Positions 1 to 7,056 of a DNA stretch of 9,037 bases are shown here, piece after piece. Positions within the stretch are counted from its first letter, which is position 1. The number at the start of each line of letters is the position of its first letter. A program made the translations under genes and the position numbers. The notes under the pieces are model-generated. The model saw nothing but the letters and a program-made list of their open reading frames with translations. It searched no databases and was not told where the DNA came from. Source of the stretch: an uncultured bacterium (GTDB lineage Bacteria; Cyanobacteriota; Vampirovibrionia; Gastranaerophilales; Gastranaerophilaceae); contig CANAXK010000054.1 of NCBI GenBank assembly GCA_947365485.1, positions 1-9,037 of the forward strand, read 5' to 3'.

Positions 1-1946
1 AAAGTAGCACCGCTAGCAAGAAGAAAGTTGATCCAAAGAAAAAAGACAAGGACTTTAACTCTAAAAAAGAAGATCAGGAAATGATTTCTCTTGAAAAAGC
101 CGCTGCACAAAAACACAAAAAGAAGATTCACAAAGAACAGGAAGTTGCAGAGGTTAAACAAATCGTTGTTAATGCTGCGATGACAATCAGCGAACTTGCA
201 GACAAGATTCAAAAAACACCTGCTGAAATTGTCAGATTCCTTATGTTTCAGGGAATCATGGCAACAGTTAACCAGCTGATTGACGTTGATGTCATCAAAA
301 AAGTTTGCGCTGAGTACGAACTTGAGGTTCTTGAAGAAGATATCGAAGCGTTCATGGAAGAAGAGCTTGAAAAAGAACAAAAACAAAAAGCTCTTACAGA
401 AGTTGATAAGAAATTGTTAAAGAAACGCGCTCCTGTTGTAAGTATCATGGGTCACGTTGACCACGGTAAAACAACCCTGCTCGACAGTATTCGTGCTTCA
501 AAACACAAAATTGTTGCAACAGAAGTCGGCGGTATTACACAATCAATCGGTGCTTATACAGTTTATCTGGATAACAAAAACGAGAAGAAGATTGTATTTG
601 TCGATACCCCTGGTCACGAAGCGTTTACAGAAATGCGTGCCCGCGGTGCTAAGGCAACAGATATTGCGATTCTTGTTGTAGCGGCAGATGACGGTATCAT
701 GCCTCAAACAATTGAAGCAATTAACCACGCAAAAGCTGCGGAAGTGCCTATTATCGTTGCTGTTAACAAGTGCGACAAACCTGGCGCAAACCCTGACAAA
801 GTTCTGCAACAATTAACAGAACACGGACTTGTTCCGGAAGCATGGGGTGGTGAGACAATCACGGTTAATGTTTCTGCGCTTCAAGGCACTGGTATTGACG
901 AACTGCTTGAATATATTCTGCTTGTTGCAGAAGTTCAAGATTTGAAAGCAAACCCTAAGGCAGAAGCTTCCGGTGTTGTAATTGAGGCAAACCTTGATAA
1001 AGGTAAAGGTCCTGTTGCGACACTTCTTGTCCAGAACGGTACTTTGAGAACAGGTAATTGTATTGTTGTAGGTACAGCATGCGGAAGAGTCAGAGCATTG
1101 CTTTCAGACTCCGGTGAAAGAATCCAGAAGGCAGAGCCTTCAACACCGGTTGAGATTCTGGGCTTGACAGAGGTTCCGAATGCGGGTGATTTCTTTGAAG
1201 TTGTTAAGAACGAAAAAGAAATGAAATCAATTGTTGATAAGCGTAAAGAAAAAGAACGCAACAAGCGACTTGATGCAATGCTTCCTGCTCACATGAGAAG
1301 AGAATCCGGAACATCAGAAGACGGCGTTGTACAGTTGAATTTGATTATCAAGGCAAACACACACGGTTCAGCAGAGGCTGTGGCTCAGGCTATTGCGCAG
1401 TTTGAATCAAAAGAAATCGATACAAAGATTATCCACGTTGGTGTCGGTGATATTTCAGAGGCTGACGTAATGCTCGCTTCTGCTTCTAACGCCCTAATCT
1501 TGGGATTCACGGTTAAAGAAGATTCAAACGCACTTGCAGCAGCAGAGCGCGAAGGCGTCACAATCAAGAAATACGATATTATCTATCAGATTCTTGAAGA
1601 CATTGAAAAAACAATGGTATCATTGCTTTCACCTGAGATTAAGGAAGTTGCAACCGGTCAGGTTGAAATCAGACAGATATTTACGATTGGTAAGACCCAG
1701 AAGATTGCCGGCTGCTATGTTACAGAAGGTAAGATTAACAGAAACGACACCGCAACAATCTTTAGAGACGGCAAAGAAATCTTCAAGGGCGCTGTTGACC
1801 AGCTCAAACGCTTCAAGGACGACGTTAAAGAAGTCGCACAAGGCTTTGAATGCGGACTTTCGTTTGTTAAGTTTAACGACATTCAGGAAGGCGATATCGT
1901 TAAATTTACTACAAAACAGGAAATCGAACGCTCTGAGTTGGAGTAG
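1..1946 (+). CDS. infB: Translation initiation factor IF2 (5' end outside window)
   Basis: IF2 is the GTPase that places fMet-tRNA on the 30S subunit and promotes 50S joining, in the cytoplasm. The frame is open to the left edge: the codons from position 3 read a lysine-rich linker ([11 protein letters not shown]...), so the gene starts upstream and the ATG at 81 is internal. Counting from that Met: IF2_N-type helical region about 33-85, then the G domain with G1 GHVDHGKT (124-131, nt 450-473), G2 around [10 protein letters not shown] (150-159), G3 DTPGH (175-179), G4 NKCD (229-232) and G5 SAL (265-267). Domain II is about 295-375, domain III begins near [15 protein letters not shown] (419), and the tRNA-binding C2 domain is about 525-613 with AGCYVTEG and the conserved F-E-C-G stretch. 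All GTPase motifs are intact and the C-terminus is complete (TAG 1944-1946). No rbfA follows; a terminator does. Identity is certain by motif content; only the N-terminus is missing. Confidence 0.98.
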   Translation, partial: SSTASKKKVDPKKKDKDFNSKKEDQEMISLEKAAAQKHKKKIHKEQEVAEVKQIVVNAAMTISELADKIQKTPAEIVRFLMFQGIMATVNQLIDVDVIKKVCAEYELEVLEEDIEAFMEEELEKEQKQKALTEVDKKLLKKRAPVVSIMGHVDHGKTTLLDSIRASKHKIVATEVGGITQSIGAYTVYLDNKNEKKIVFVDTPGHEAFTEMRARGAKATDIAILVVAADDGIMPQTIEAINHAKAAEVPIIVAVNKCDKPGANPDKVLQQLTEHGLVPEAWGGETITVNVSALQGTGIDELLEYILLVAEVQDLKANPKAEASGVVIEANLDKGKGPVATLLVQNGTLRTGNCIVVGTACGRVRALLSDSGERIQKAEPSTPVEILGLTEVPNAGDFFEVVKNEKEMKSIVDKRKEKERNKRLDAMLPAHMRRESGTSEDGVVQLNLIIKANTHGSAEAVAQAIAQFESKEIDTKIIHVGVGDISEADVMLASASNALILGFTVKEDSNALAAAEREGVTIKKYDIIYQILEDIEKTMVSLLSPEIKEVATGQVEIRQIFTIGKTQKIAGCYVTEGKINRNDTATIFRDGKEIFKGAVDQLKRFKDDVKEVAQGFECGLSFVKFNDIQEGDIVKFTTKQEIERSELE

Positions 1947-1961
1947 ATTTATATACAAAGT

Positions 1962-2013
1962 AAAAAATAGTACTGCACTTGATTTTAAACCATGTTTGTA
2001 GTACTATTTTTTT
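1962..2013 (+). terminator. Rho-independent terminator of infB
   Basis: A perfect 13-base inverted repeat starts 15 bases after the infB stop: AAAAAATAGTACT (1962-1974) against AGTACTATTTTTT (2000-2012). It extends inward by G·T, C-G and A-T pairs to about 16 bp, leaving a loop of about 19 bases. The 3' arm ends in a run of seven T (2007-2013), as expected for intrinsic termination. The A tract on the 5' arm would let it act on the other strand too, but no gene runs toward it from the right. It separates infB from the next gene, so that gene needs its own promoter. Confidence 0.88.
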
Positions 2014-2040
2014 GTCAAAATTTATGATTATGTGTATTAT
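2012..2040 (+). promoter_or_regulatory. Predicted sigma-70-type promoter for the GH13-AAA unit
   Basis: A -35-like TTGTCA (2012-2017, 5/6 to TTGACA) lies 17 bases from a -10-like TATTAT (2035-2040, 5/6 to TATAAT). The start site would fall near 2047, giving a leader of roughly 95 bases before the GTG at 2143. The -35 box begins inside the T tract of the infB terminator, so termination and the new start are packed together. The region is very AT-rich, so chance matches are possible. A weaker second -10 candidate, TACAAT (2107-2112), has no good -35 partner. Confidence 0.6.
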
Positions 2041-2062
2041 TTACAATATTAAATTTTGTAAA
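2040..2062. promoter_or_regulatory. Inverted repeat TTTACAA-N9-TTGTAAA, possible operator
   Basis: Arms TTTACAA (2040-2046) and TTGTAAA (2056-2062) are perfect inverted complements around a 9-base AT-only spacer. The dyad begins at the last base of the predicted -10 box and covers the expected start site, a usual place for a repressor site. A third copy of the half-site, TTTACAA, is at 2105-2111, closer to the gene. No regulator gene is visible in the window, so the binding protein is unknown. In such AT-rich DNA a 7-base dyad is only moderately significant. Confidence 0.4.
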
Positions 2063-2063
2063 G

Positions 2064-2098
2064 TTTTTTGCTAAACATGCCATAAAACTAGCAAAAAA
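2064..2098 (+). repeat. Perfect 10-bp inverted repeat in the 5' leader
   Basis: TTTTTTGCTA (2064-2073) and TAGCAAAAAA (2089-2098) are exact inverted complements with a 15-base loop. If transcription starts near 2047 this forms a hairpin in the mRNA leader, 44 bases before the start codon. The A run of the 3' arm (2093-2099) could instead pair with the T run right after it (2102-2107), so two exclusive structures are possible. It could be a protein site, a leader stem or an attenuator-like element. The stem is AU-rich and weak, and no riboswitch class is recognisable. Confidence 0.45.
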
Positions 2099-2126
2099 AT
2101 ATTTTTTACAATCTTTATATATATGT

Positions 2127-2134
2127 AGAAGGAG
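2127..2134 (+). promoter_or_regulatory. Ribosome binding site that sets the GTG start at 2143
   Basis: AGAAGGAG (2127-2134) is a strong Shine-Dalgarno match, with 8 bases between it and GTG 2143-2145. No ATG in this frame has a comparable site. The start also puts the M-x-I-x-x-I-N opening of this protein in register with the one at the start of the next gene. Confidence 0.8.
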
Positions 2135-2142
2135 TACCCGCG

Positions 2143-5100
2143 GTGTTTATTAATAAAATTAATGGTGTAAGAAATTTAGGTTTTAAAGGCTATCAACACG
2201 TGAAGAACGATGTTGGGGAGAATGTTTTGAGGTTCAATTATCCGTATGATTCGGATAAAGAAACCTGCGAGGTTCAGATTTTCAAAGCTGTTCCGACAGA
2301 CAGATATAACTACAAGATTGTAGAGACACCTATTGCGTCTGTAATGCTTAAGCCTGAGGGGGTTAATGTTAATATGCAAGATATTACAAACCTCGATAAA
2401 GACGCGCCTTTTGCTTACAAGATTGTGAGAAAAGATAAAAACACCGGAAAAGTTGTCTGGGAAGGTCCGGACACAGGAGCAAAAGTAAAACCGGAAAACG
2501 GAGAGTTTGTTTTCAGAAACAATCTTGATGGTGCAGTAAATAGTCACATAACAGATAGTGGCGAAAAATTCTATGAAAAAAATGAAGACAGGTCTTATAA
2601 GCTTGATAAGAATGGTAACCAAATACAAAAGCGTTTTGACTACGCGATTTCTGATTATCATGATTCCAGAGCCAATTACAAATACACTCTCGTATCCCGT
2701 AAGGGTACAACACCGCGTGTTCAGGGGGCTGGGTATTTGTTAACACCGGATTCAGCCATGCCGGGCGCTAAGTTTAGAGGATTCAATGATCCGAATACCG
2801 GTGAAATCTACTACGACAAAGATTTTCAAAAAGAGATGGAAGGCGTTATAAAAACCTTCTCTAATGTGTACGGCGGAAGCGTTGCCGGACTACAACAGAT
2901 GATTCCGTATTTGAAACAAAACGGATACAAGATGATGTTCTCAACCCCGACTGCAAATGGTTCAGGCCCATGGTGCTTAGGATACTGGAACAAAAACAAC
3001 ATGCAGGTATCTCCTAACATGGGTACAAAAGAGAACTACGGCGAGTTCTTCAAAAAACTTTATGCTAACGGCATGAAATACGTATTTGACGGAACATTTA
3101 CTTCTGAAGGCTTAGAAGGTATTCACTTCCAGTACGCAATGAGATGGGCTGAAAAGAATCCGCAGTCTTACTACTGGTTTAGAATGCCGAGCCTTAAGAA
3201 TCAGAGTCTGAGTCTTGGTGTTGTTCCTGAAAACAAAGAACACCTTGGACACAGATTGATTAACTCTCCGTACAAATACGAGCATCAATCTAACGGGACT
3301 TACAAAAAAGTTGCAAATCCGGATTATGACAAGAACAAAGAAACATTAATCCAGATTTATGATACAACACAGGCTAGTGATAAGCAGGTAAAAGAACTTG
3401 ACAGAGCAATTGTTAACTACGAAAACCTGAAAAACGGCAAACTCCTTGATATAAACAGCCATGACGATACAATCATCAATTACGTGTTCCAGATTGATCC
3501 GAAAGAGTACCAGAAACGTATTGAGGTTATAAACGACTTAAACAAAAACTTTGGCAAGAACATCAAGCTCGATACTCCTGACGGTACAATTATGGCTTCC
3601 CAGTTCTCTAACTTCAGGTTTGACAGAAAAACTGACGGCGGGGTTGTTACTTGGGATGCTAACACAGATATGATAAAGATGAATTATCATATCTCAAACT
3701 ATGACGAAAAGATTAATCAGGCGATTGTTGATAAGAACCAGAGATACCATGAACAGCAGATGATGGTACGCGGAAGCTACGAAGTTCGTGATATGGCAAT
3801 TCAGGCTGGTAAATACTGGACAGGGTTTGTAAAAGATACCCAGACTATTTACACTGCAAAAACTATCGGCAGCGCAAAAACGGTTGAGGCTCTGAACAAA
3901 CTTGTGAGCGAAGGAAAACTGTCGGAAGAAGTAAAAATTAATGACACTGTTCTAAATAATATTCTAAACGGCCAATACCTTGCTAATGCACCTAAGGGCG
4001 TGATGGACAAGGATGACGTAACAATCAAGTCATTGATGAGACTTCCGCTTGATGCATTAGAATTTGGCGAAAACACTGTTGGTGTGCTTTCTACTTCATA
4101 CTTCTCAAACAGAGCTACCACAGAAGAAACACTTGGCATGTCAAGATTTGACTTGATGAAGCAAAACAACCCGCACCTTGTTGAGCCTTATGCAAAGAAC
4201 TACAATAAGGTTGAGGCTTTGTTCAAGAATGAGATTAAATCGTTTGCAGAATCTGTTATCAAGAAGGTCAACGAAACTTCAAACGAAAAATTGTTAGACC
4301 CTAACGGCGATTACACTGAATACGGCGAATACGTAATGGAGCTTATCGGTCAGGATATAGCAAGATATGCGCTCTTGAAATCACTTGGCGGTGAAAGCTT
4401 CAAGACAAAGATTCTATCTAGCGGCGAAATCACTTATGATTATGATAAACTTAAACAGGGCACAACACTTAAGGCGCTTGGAATAAATGCTCATAATCCG
4501 GAAGACGAAGCAAGCCTTCTTGAAAAGAAAATGGAAAAAGGCTTGAAAGCGTTATCTGATAGCGATATATCTTATGTTGCAGAATCTGTTGGCAAGAGAA
4601 TAGCAGGCACTGATACAACAAGCTTCAGACTGGCTGAAGCAATGGTTGATAAGGCTGCTCTTGGACTTGACTGGAGATTGGACGCAGCAAAAGACGTTAT
4701 GGATATTGATTCAGTTAGAAACAATGATGCTGATTTTGATGATACATGGAATGAGCTTATAAAATTCTGGAACCTGTTTGTTCAGGGTATAAAAACAGAG
4801 AACCCTAATTCTTATATCGTTGCAGAGTTGACCGATGTTTCTGATATTATGCGTGATACAACAGGTACTAAGTCTTGCCCGTACAAGGGTATGACTGATA
4901 TCGGGCAGAAGTTCAACGGCGAACCTGATGCAATGGTCAAGTTCTTTAACGAAACAGGTATTACTGCAGAGGCTGCTTATTCTTATTTCTTTACAGAGCT
5001 CTTGAAGTGTTTCTCACAGCCTTTTGACGGTACTTTTGGTATCTCAGGAACACATGATTTGTTCAAAGAAAAACTTGACCTGCTGATTGAGACAAGAAGC

Positions 5101-7035
5101 GCTGATTATTTAAGAAACCTCTGGACATTTATGGGCAACCACGATAAACCAAGAATGCTCCACGGACTAGCGCTTGATATGGACTTGTTCCACGGTTCAA
5201 TGGCTTATGGCTATAATGAAGGCAAGGCTAAATTCTGGGAAAACAGAAACCACAGACTTGATGCAGCTCAGGTGCTTTCTAACTCAAGAACAGTGGAAGA
5301 TATTCCGCTTGAGCTTAGATTGAATATTGACAACCTCGATTACTTCAAAACAGTAAGCCCTAGGGCAATTGCACAGAGCAAACTGCTTATGTCAGTTGTA
5401 AACGAAGACTTGGGCTCTGTTGCAAGCGAAGAAGATATCAAACGCATAAGCGAAGCTATAATTGACCTGACAAACGGTGTGTTCTTGTCAGACGGCAACA
5501 GCACAAGCCTTTCAGCAATCAAGGTTCCTGAACTAACAAGCCTTGAAAACGCTTTTGGTGCAATGCTTAAGACCGCAGAGACAAAATACGGCTTGAATTT
5601 AACTGAATCAGAACGCAAAGAGCTTATGGAATCAGTAGTGAAGCTTGCAAAATCTCAGGAAATGCTTAGCAACTATATTGTTCAGGGTGACTTTGACTGG
5701 GCTGCGCCGAATGAAGAGGTTGGACGCGCTAACAGAGAAAGAGCAGAAGGCATTCTTGGCAGTGTATTTGATTACAAAAAATACAGCCTCTATACAGTTA
5801 ACCTTGCAGCGCTCTTAAAAGACGCTTACATTCAGTCAGGAAAATCACCTGCTGCTAAGGAAGCGATTCTAAAAGCAGCAAAAGACTTTGTTGAAAAATA
5901 CGACAGAGGGTTTGTTTATAACAATTCCGGCGAGCTTCCAAAAATCGAAACAGCCGGCATGAAAAAGCAGGCTTACGCAGCAAGAGATATCAGAACTGCA
6001 ATCACAATGGCTGTTCAACAGGCTGAACACAAGTCAGGAAAAGCTATTGCAAACAGAGAACAGATTATTGATACTGTTTACAAGCTGGCAACAGAGCCGA
6101 ACGAGAAAAAAGCAGAAATGATTACAGAGTTCTTGAAAGCATTGCCTGGTATTCCGACTATGTACTCTGGAGACGAGTTTGGTATGACAGGTTATGAAGA
6201 AAAGAGCAAAAACATCTACCTGCAAAACAGAAACGCGCTCCCTTGGACAGATTTGGACAAGAATGGTCTAATAAGCGATTACAGAAAAGCTGTAATGGGT
6301 GGTATGAACGGTGCGATGAAAGACCGTGCTAACCCTGAACTTGAAGCTTTGAACAACGGCACACCTTACGGACTTGATGTTTGCAACAATGGAAGAAGCA
6401 GAGATCAGGTTGCAGAAAGAATTGCTGAGATTAAAAAAGAAATTGCGGCTTTAGACGGCAAAGACAAGTCACAGGAAGAAAAATTGAATGCTGAAATCCG
6501 TGAATTAACCAAAGAATTTGCCAAAGTCGCTTACTTGCAGCACAATGCGCAGGGTAACATGACCGTAAGTATCTTCAACGCTGATGGTATCAATCACAGT
6601 AACAGGTTCGATTACTTCAAGGAATACGGGCTTGATACAGAAGACAAGCGCAAGAAATTCTTTGCTGACAATAATATTGAATCAATCAATCCTAGCAACA
6701 AATACATACCAATCCAGAAAAAATCAGAGATTGATTACATAATGCTCGGTGCAGGAGTGGCAATCCCTGTTGGTACTGTATTTACAAACGCTAACGTTAG
6801 AGACAAGGCAAAATACGTTGTAAAAGAAATCAACGGCAAGCTCGGTATCTTTAGAGAAGGCGGAAAGATTGTTATGGACGGCTTGACTTCTAAAAACGGC
6901 GTAATGATTCTGAAACATGTTAAAAATATTGCATTCAGAGGCAATATCAATAAACAATACAATATTGTTTCAAATCCTTACAAATCAGCAGTGCCGGTTG
7001 AAGAAGGTCAAAAGCTTTCAATAATCGCAAGATAG
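2143..7035 (+). CDS. Giant GH13 (alpha-amylase family) protein, 1630 aa
   Basis: GH13 enzymes cleave or transfer alpha-glucosidic bonds in starch, glycogen or maltodextrins. About 25-115 looks like an early-set/CBM48-type beta domain (inference). The barrel starts near 240: G-G-S-V-A-G-L-Q-Q-M-I-P-Y-L-K-Q-N-G, then GYWNKN and GTKENYGEFF, as in the family's first strands. Region I is FDGTFTSEG (315-323), where most relatives have D-G-V-F-N-H. Region II WRLDAAK gives nucleophile D847 (nt 4681), region III VAEL gives acid/base E895, region IV GNHDKPR gives D1001. Strand 8 is PGIPTMYSGDEFGMTG (1335-1350). The gaps between regions I and II (about 525 residues) and between region IV and strand 8 (about 330) are far longer than usual. 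A charged helical stretch (about 1420-1465) and a beta-rich C-terminal part follow. NLGFKG (11-16) and NIAFRG (1595-1600) flank the protein. No signal peptide or membrane segment is visible. Substrate and reaction (hydrolase, transferase or inactive) cannot be read from the sequence. First gene of a probable operon with the AAA gene. Confidence 0.88.
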   Translation: MFINKINGVRNLGFKGYQHVKNDVGENVLRFNYPYDSDKETCEVQIFKAVPTDRYNYKIVETPIASVMLKPEGVNVNMQDITNLDKDAPFAYKIVRKDKNTGKVVWEGPDTGAKVKPENGEFVFRNNLDGAVNSHITDSGEKFYEKNEDRSYKLDKNGNQIQKRFDYAISDYHDSRANYKYTLVSRKGTTPRVQGAGYLLTPDSAMPGAKFRGFNDPNTGEIYYDKDFQKEMEGVIKTFSNVYGGSVAGLQQMIPYLKQNGYKMMFSTPTANGSGPWCLGYWNKNNMQVSPNMGTKENYGEFFKKLYANGMKYVFDGTFTSEGLEGIHFQYAMRWAEKNPQSYYWFRMPSLKNQSLSLGVVPENKEHLGHRLINSPYKYEHQSNGTYKKVANPDYDKNKETLIQIYDTTQASDKQVKELDRAIVNYENLKNGKLLDINSHDDTIINYVFQIDPKEYQKRIEVINDLNKNFGKNIKLDTPDGTIMASQFSNFRFDRKTDGGVVTWDANTDMIKMNYHISNYDEKINQAIVDKNQRYHEQQMMVRGSYEVRDMAIQAGKYWTGFVKDTQTIYTAKTIGSAKTVEALNKLVSEGKLSEEVKINDTVLNNILNGQYLANAPKGVMDKDDVTIKSLMRLPLDALEFGENTVGVLSTSYFSNRATTEETLGMSRFDLMKQNNPHLVEPYAKNYNKVEALFKNEIKSFAESVIKKVNETSNEKLLDPNGDYTEYGEYVMELIGQDIARYALLKSLGGESFKTKILSSGEITYDYDKLKQGTTLKALGINAHNPEDEASLLEKKMEKGLKALSDSDISYVAESVGKRIAGTDTTSFRLAEAMVDKAALGLDWRLDAAKDVMDIDSVRNNDADFDDTWNELIKFWNLFVQGIKTENPNSYIVAELTDVSDIMRDTTGTKSCPYKGMTDIGQKFNGEPDAMVKFFNETGITAEAAYSYFFTELLKCFSQPFDGTFGISGTHDLFKEKLDLLIETRSADYLRNLWTFMGNHDKPRMLHGLALDMDLFHGSMAYGYNEGKAKFWENRNHRLDAAQVLSNSRTVEDIPLELRLNIDNLDYFKTVSPRAIAQSKLLMSVVNEDLGSVASEEDIKRISEAIIDLTNGVFLSDGNSTSLSAIKVPELTSLENAFGAMLKTAETKYGLNLTESERKELMESVVKLAKSQEMLSNYIVQGDFDWAAPNEEVGRANRERAEGILGSVFDYKKYSLYTVNLAALLKDAYIQSGKSPAAKEAILKAAKDFVEKYDRGFVYNNSGELPKIETAGMKKQAYAARDIRTAITMAVQQAEHKSGKAIANREQIIDTVYKLATEPNEKKAEMITEFLKALPGIPTMYSGDEFGMTGYEEKSKNIYLQNRNALPWTDLDKNGLISDYRKAVMGGMNGAMKDRANPELEALNNGTPYGLDVCNNGRSRDQVAERIAEIKKEIAALDGKDKSQEEKLNAEIRELTKEFAKVAYLQHNAQGNMTVSIFNADGINHSNRFDYFKEYGLDTEDKRKKFFADNNIESINPSNKYIPIQKKSEIDYIMLGAGVAIPVGTVFTNANVRDKAKYVVKEINGKLGIFREGGKIVMDGLTSKNGVMILKHVKNIAFRGNINKQYNIVSNPYKSAVPVEEGQKLSIIAR

Positions 7036-7056
7036 GGAATACCACACGAGGATAAG

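Noticed and set aside
81..83. ATG at 81 as the start of infB
   Set aside because: The frame is open upstream to the window edge with a typical lysine-rich IF2 linker. AGGAA directly abuts the ATG with no spacing, so it does not support initiation; an internal short-isoform start is possible but unsupported.
1421..1465. Possible structural repeats or CRISPR-like units
   Set aside because: Scanning by eye found no regularly spaced direct repeats here or elsewhere in the window, and no cas-like genes.
1534..2001. 155-codon plus-strand frame overlapping the end of infB
   Set aside because: It overlaps the conserved C2 domain of IF2 in another frame, has an implausible Arg/Ser/Leu-rich composition, and runs through the terminator.
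2176..2661. 161-codon open frame on the minus strand inside the GH13 gene
   Set aside because: Antisense shadow of a clear coding region; composition is Ile/Cys/Phe-rich with no domain or ribosome site.
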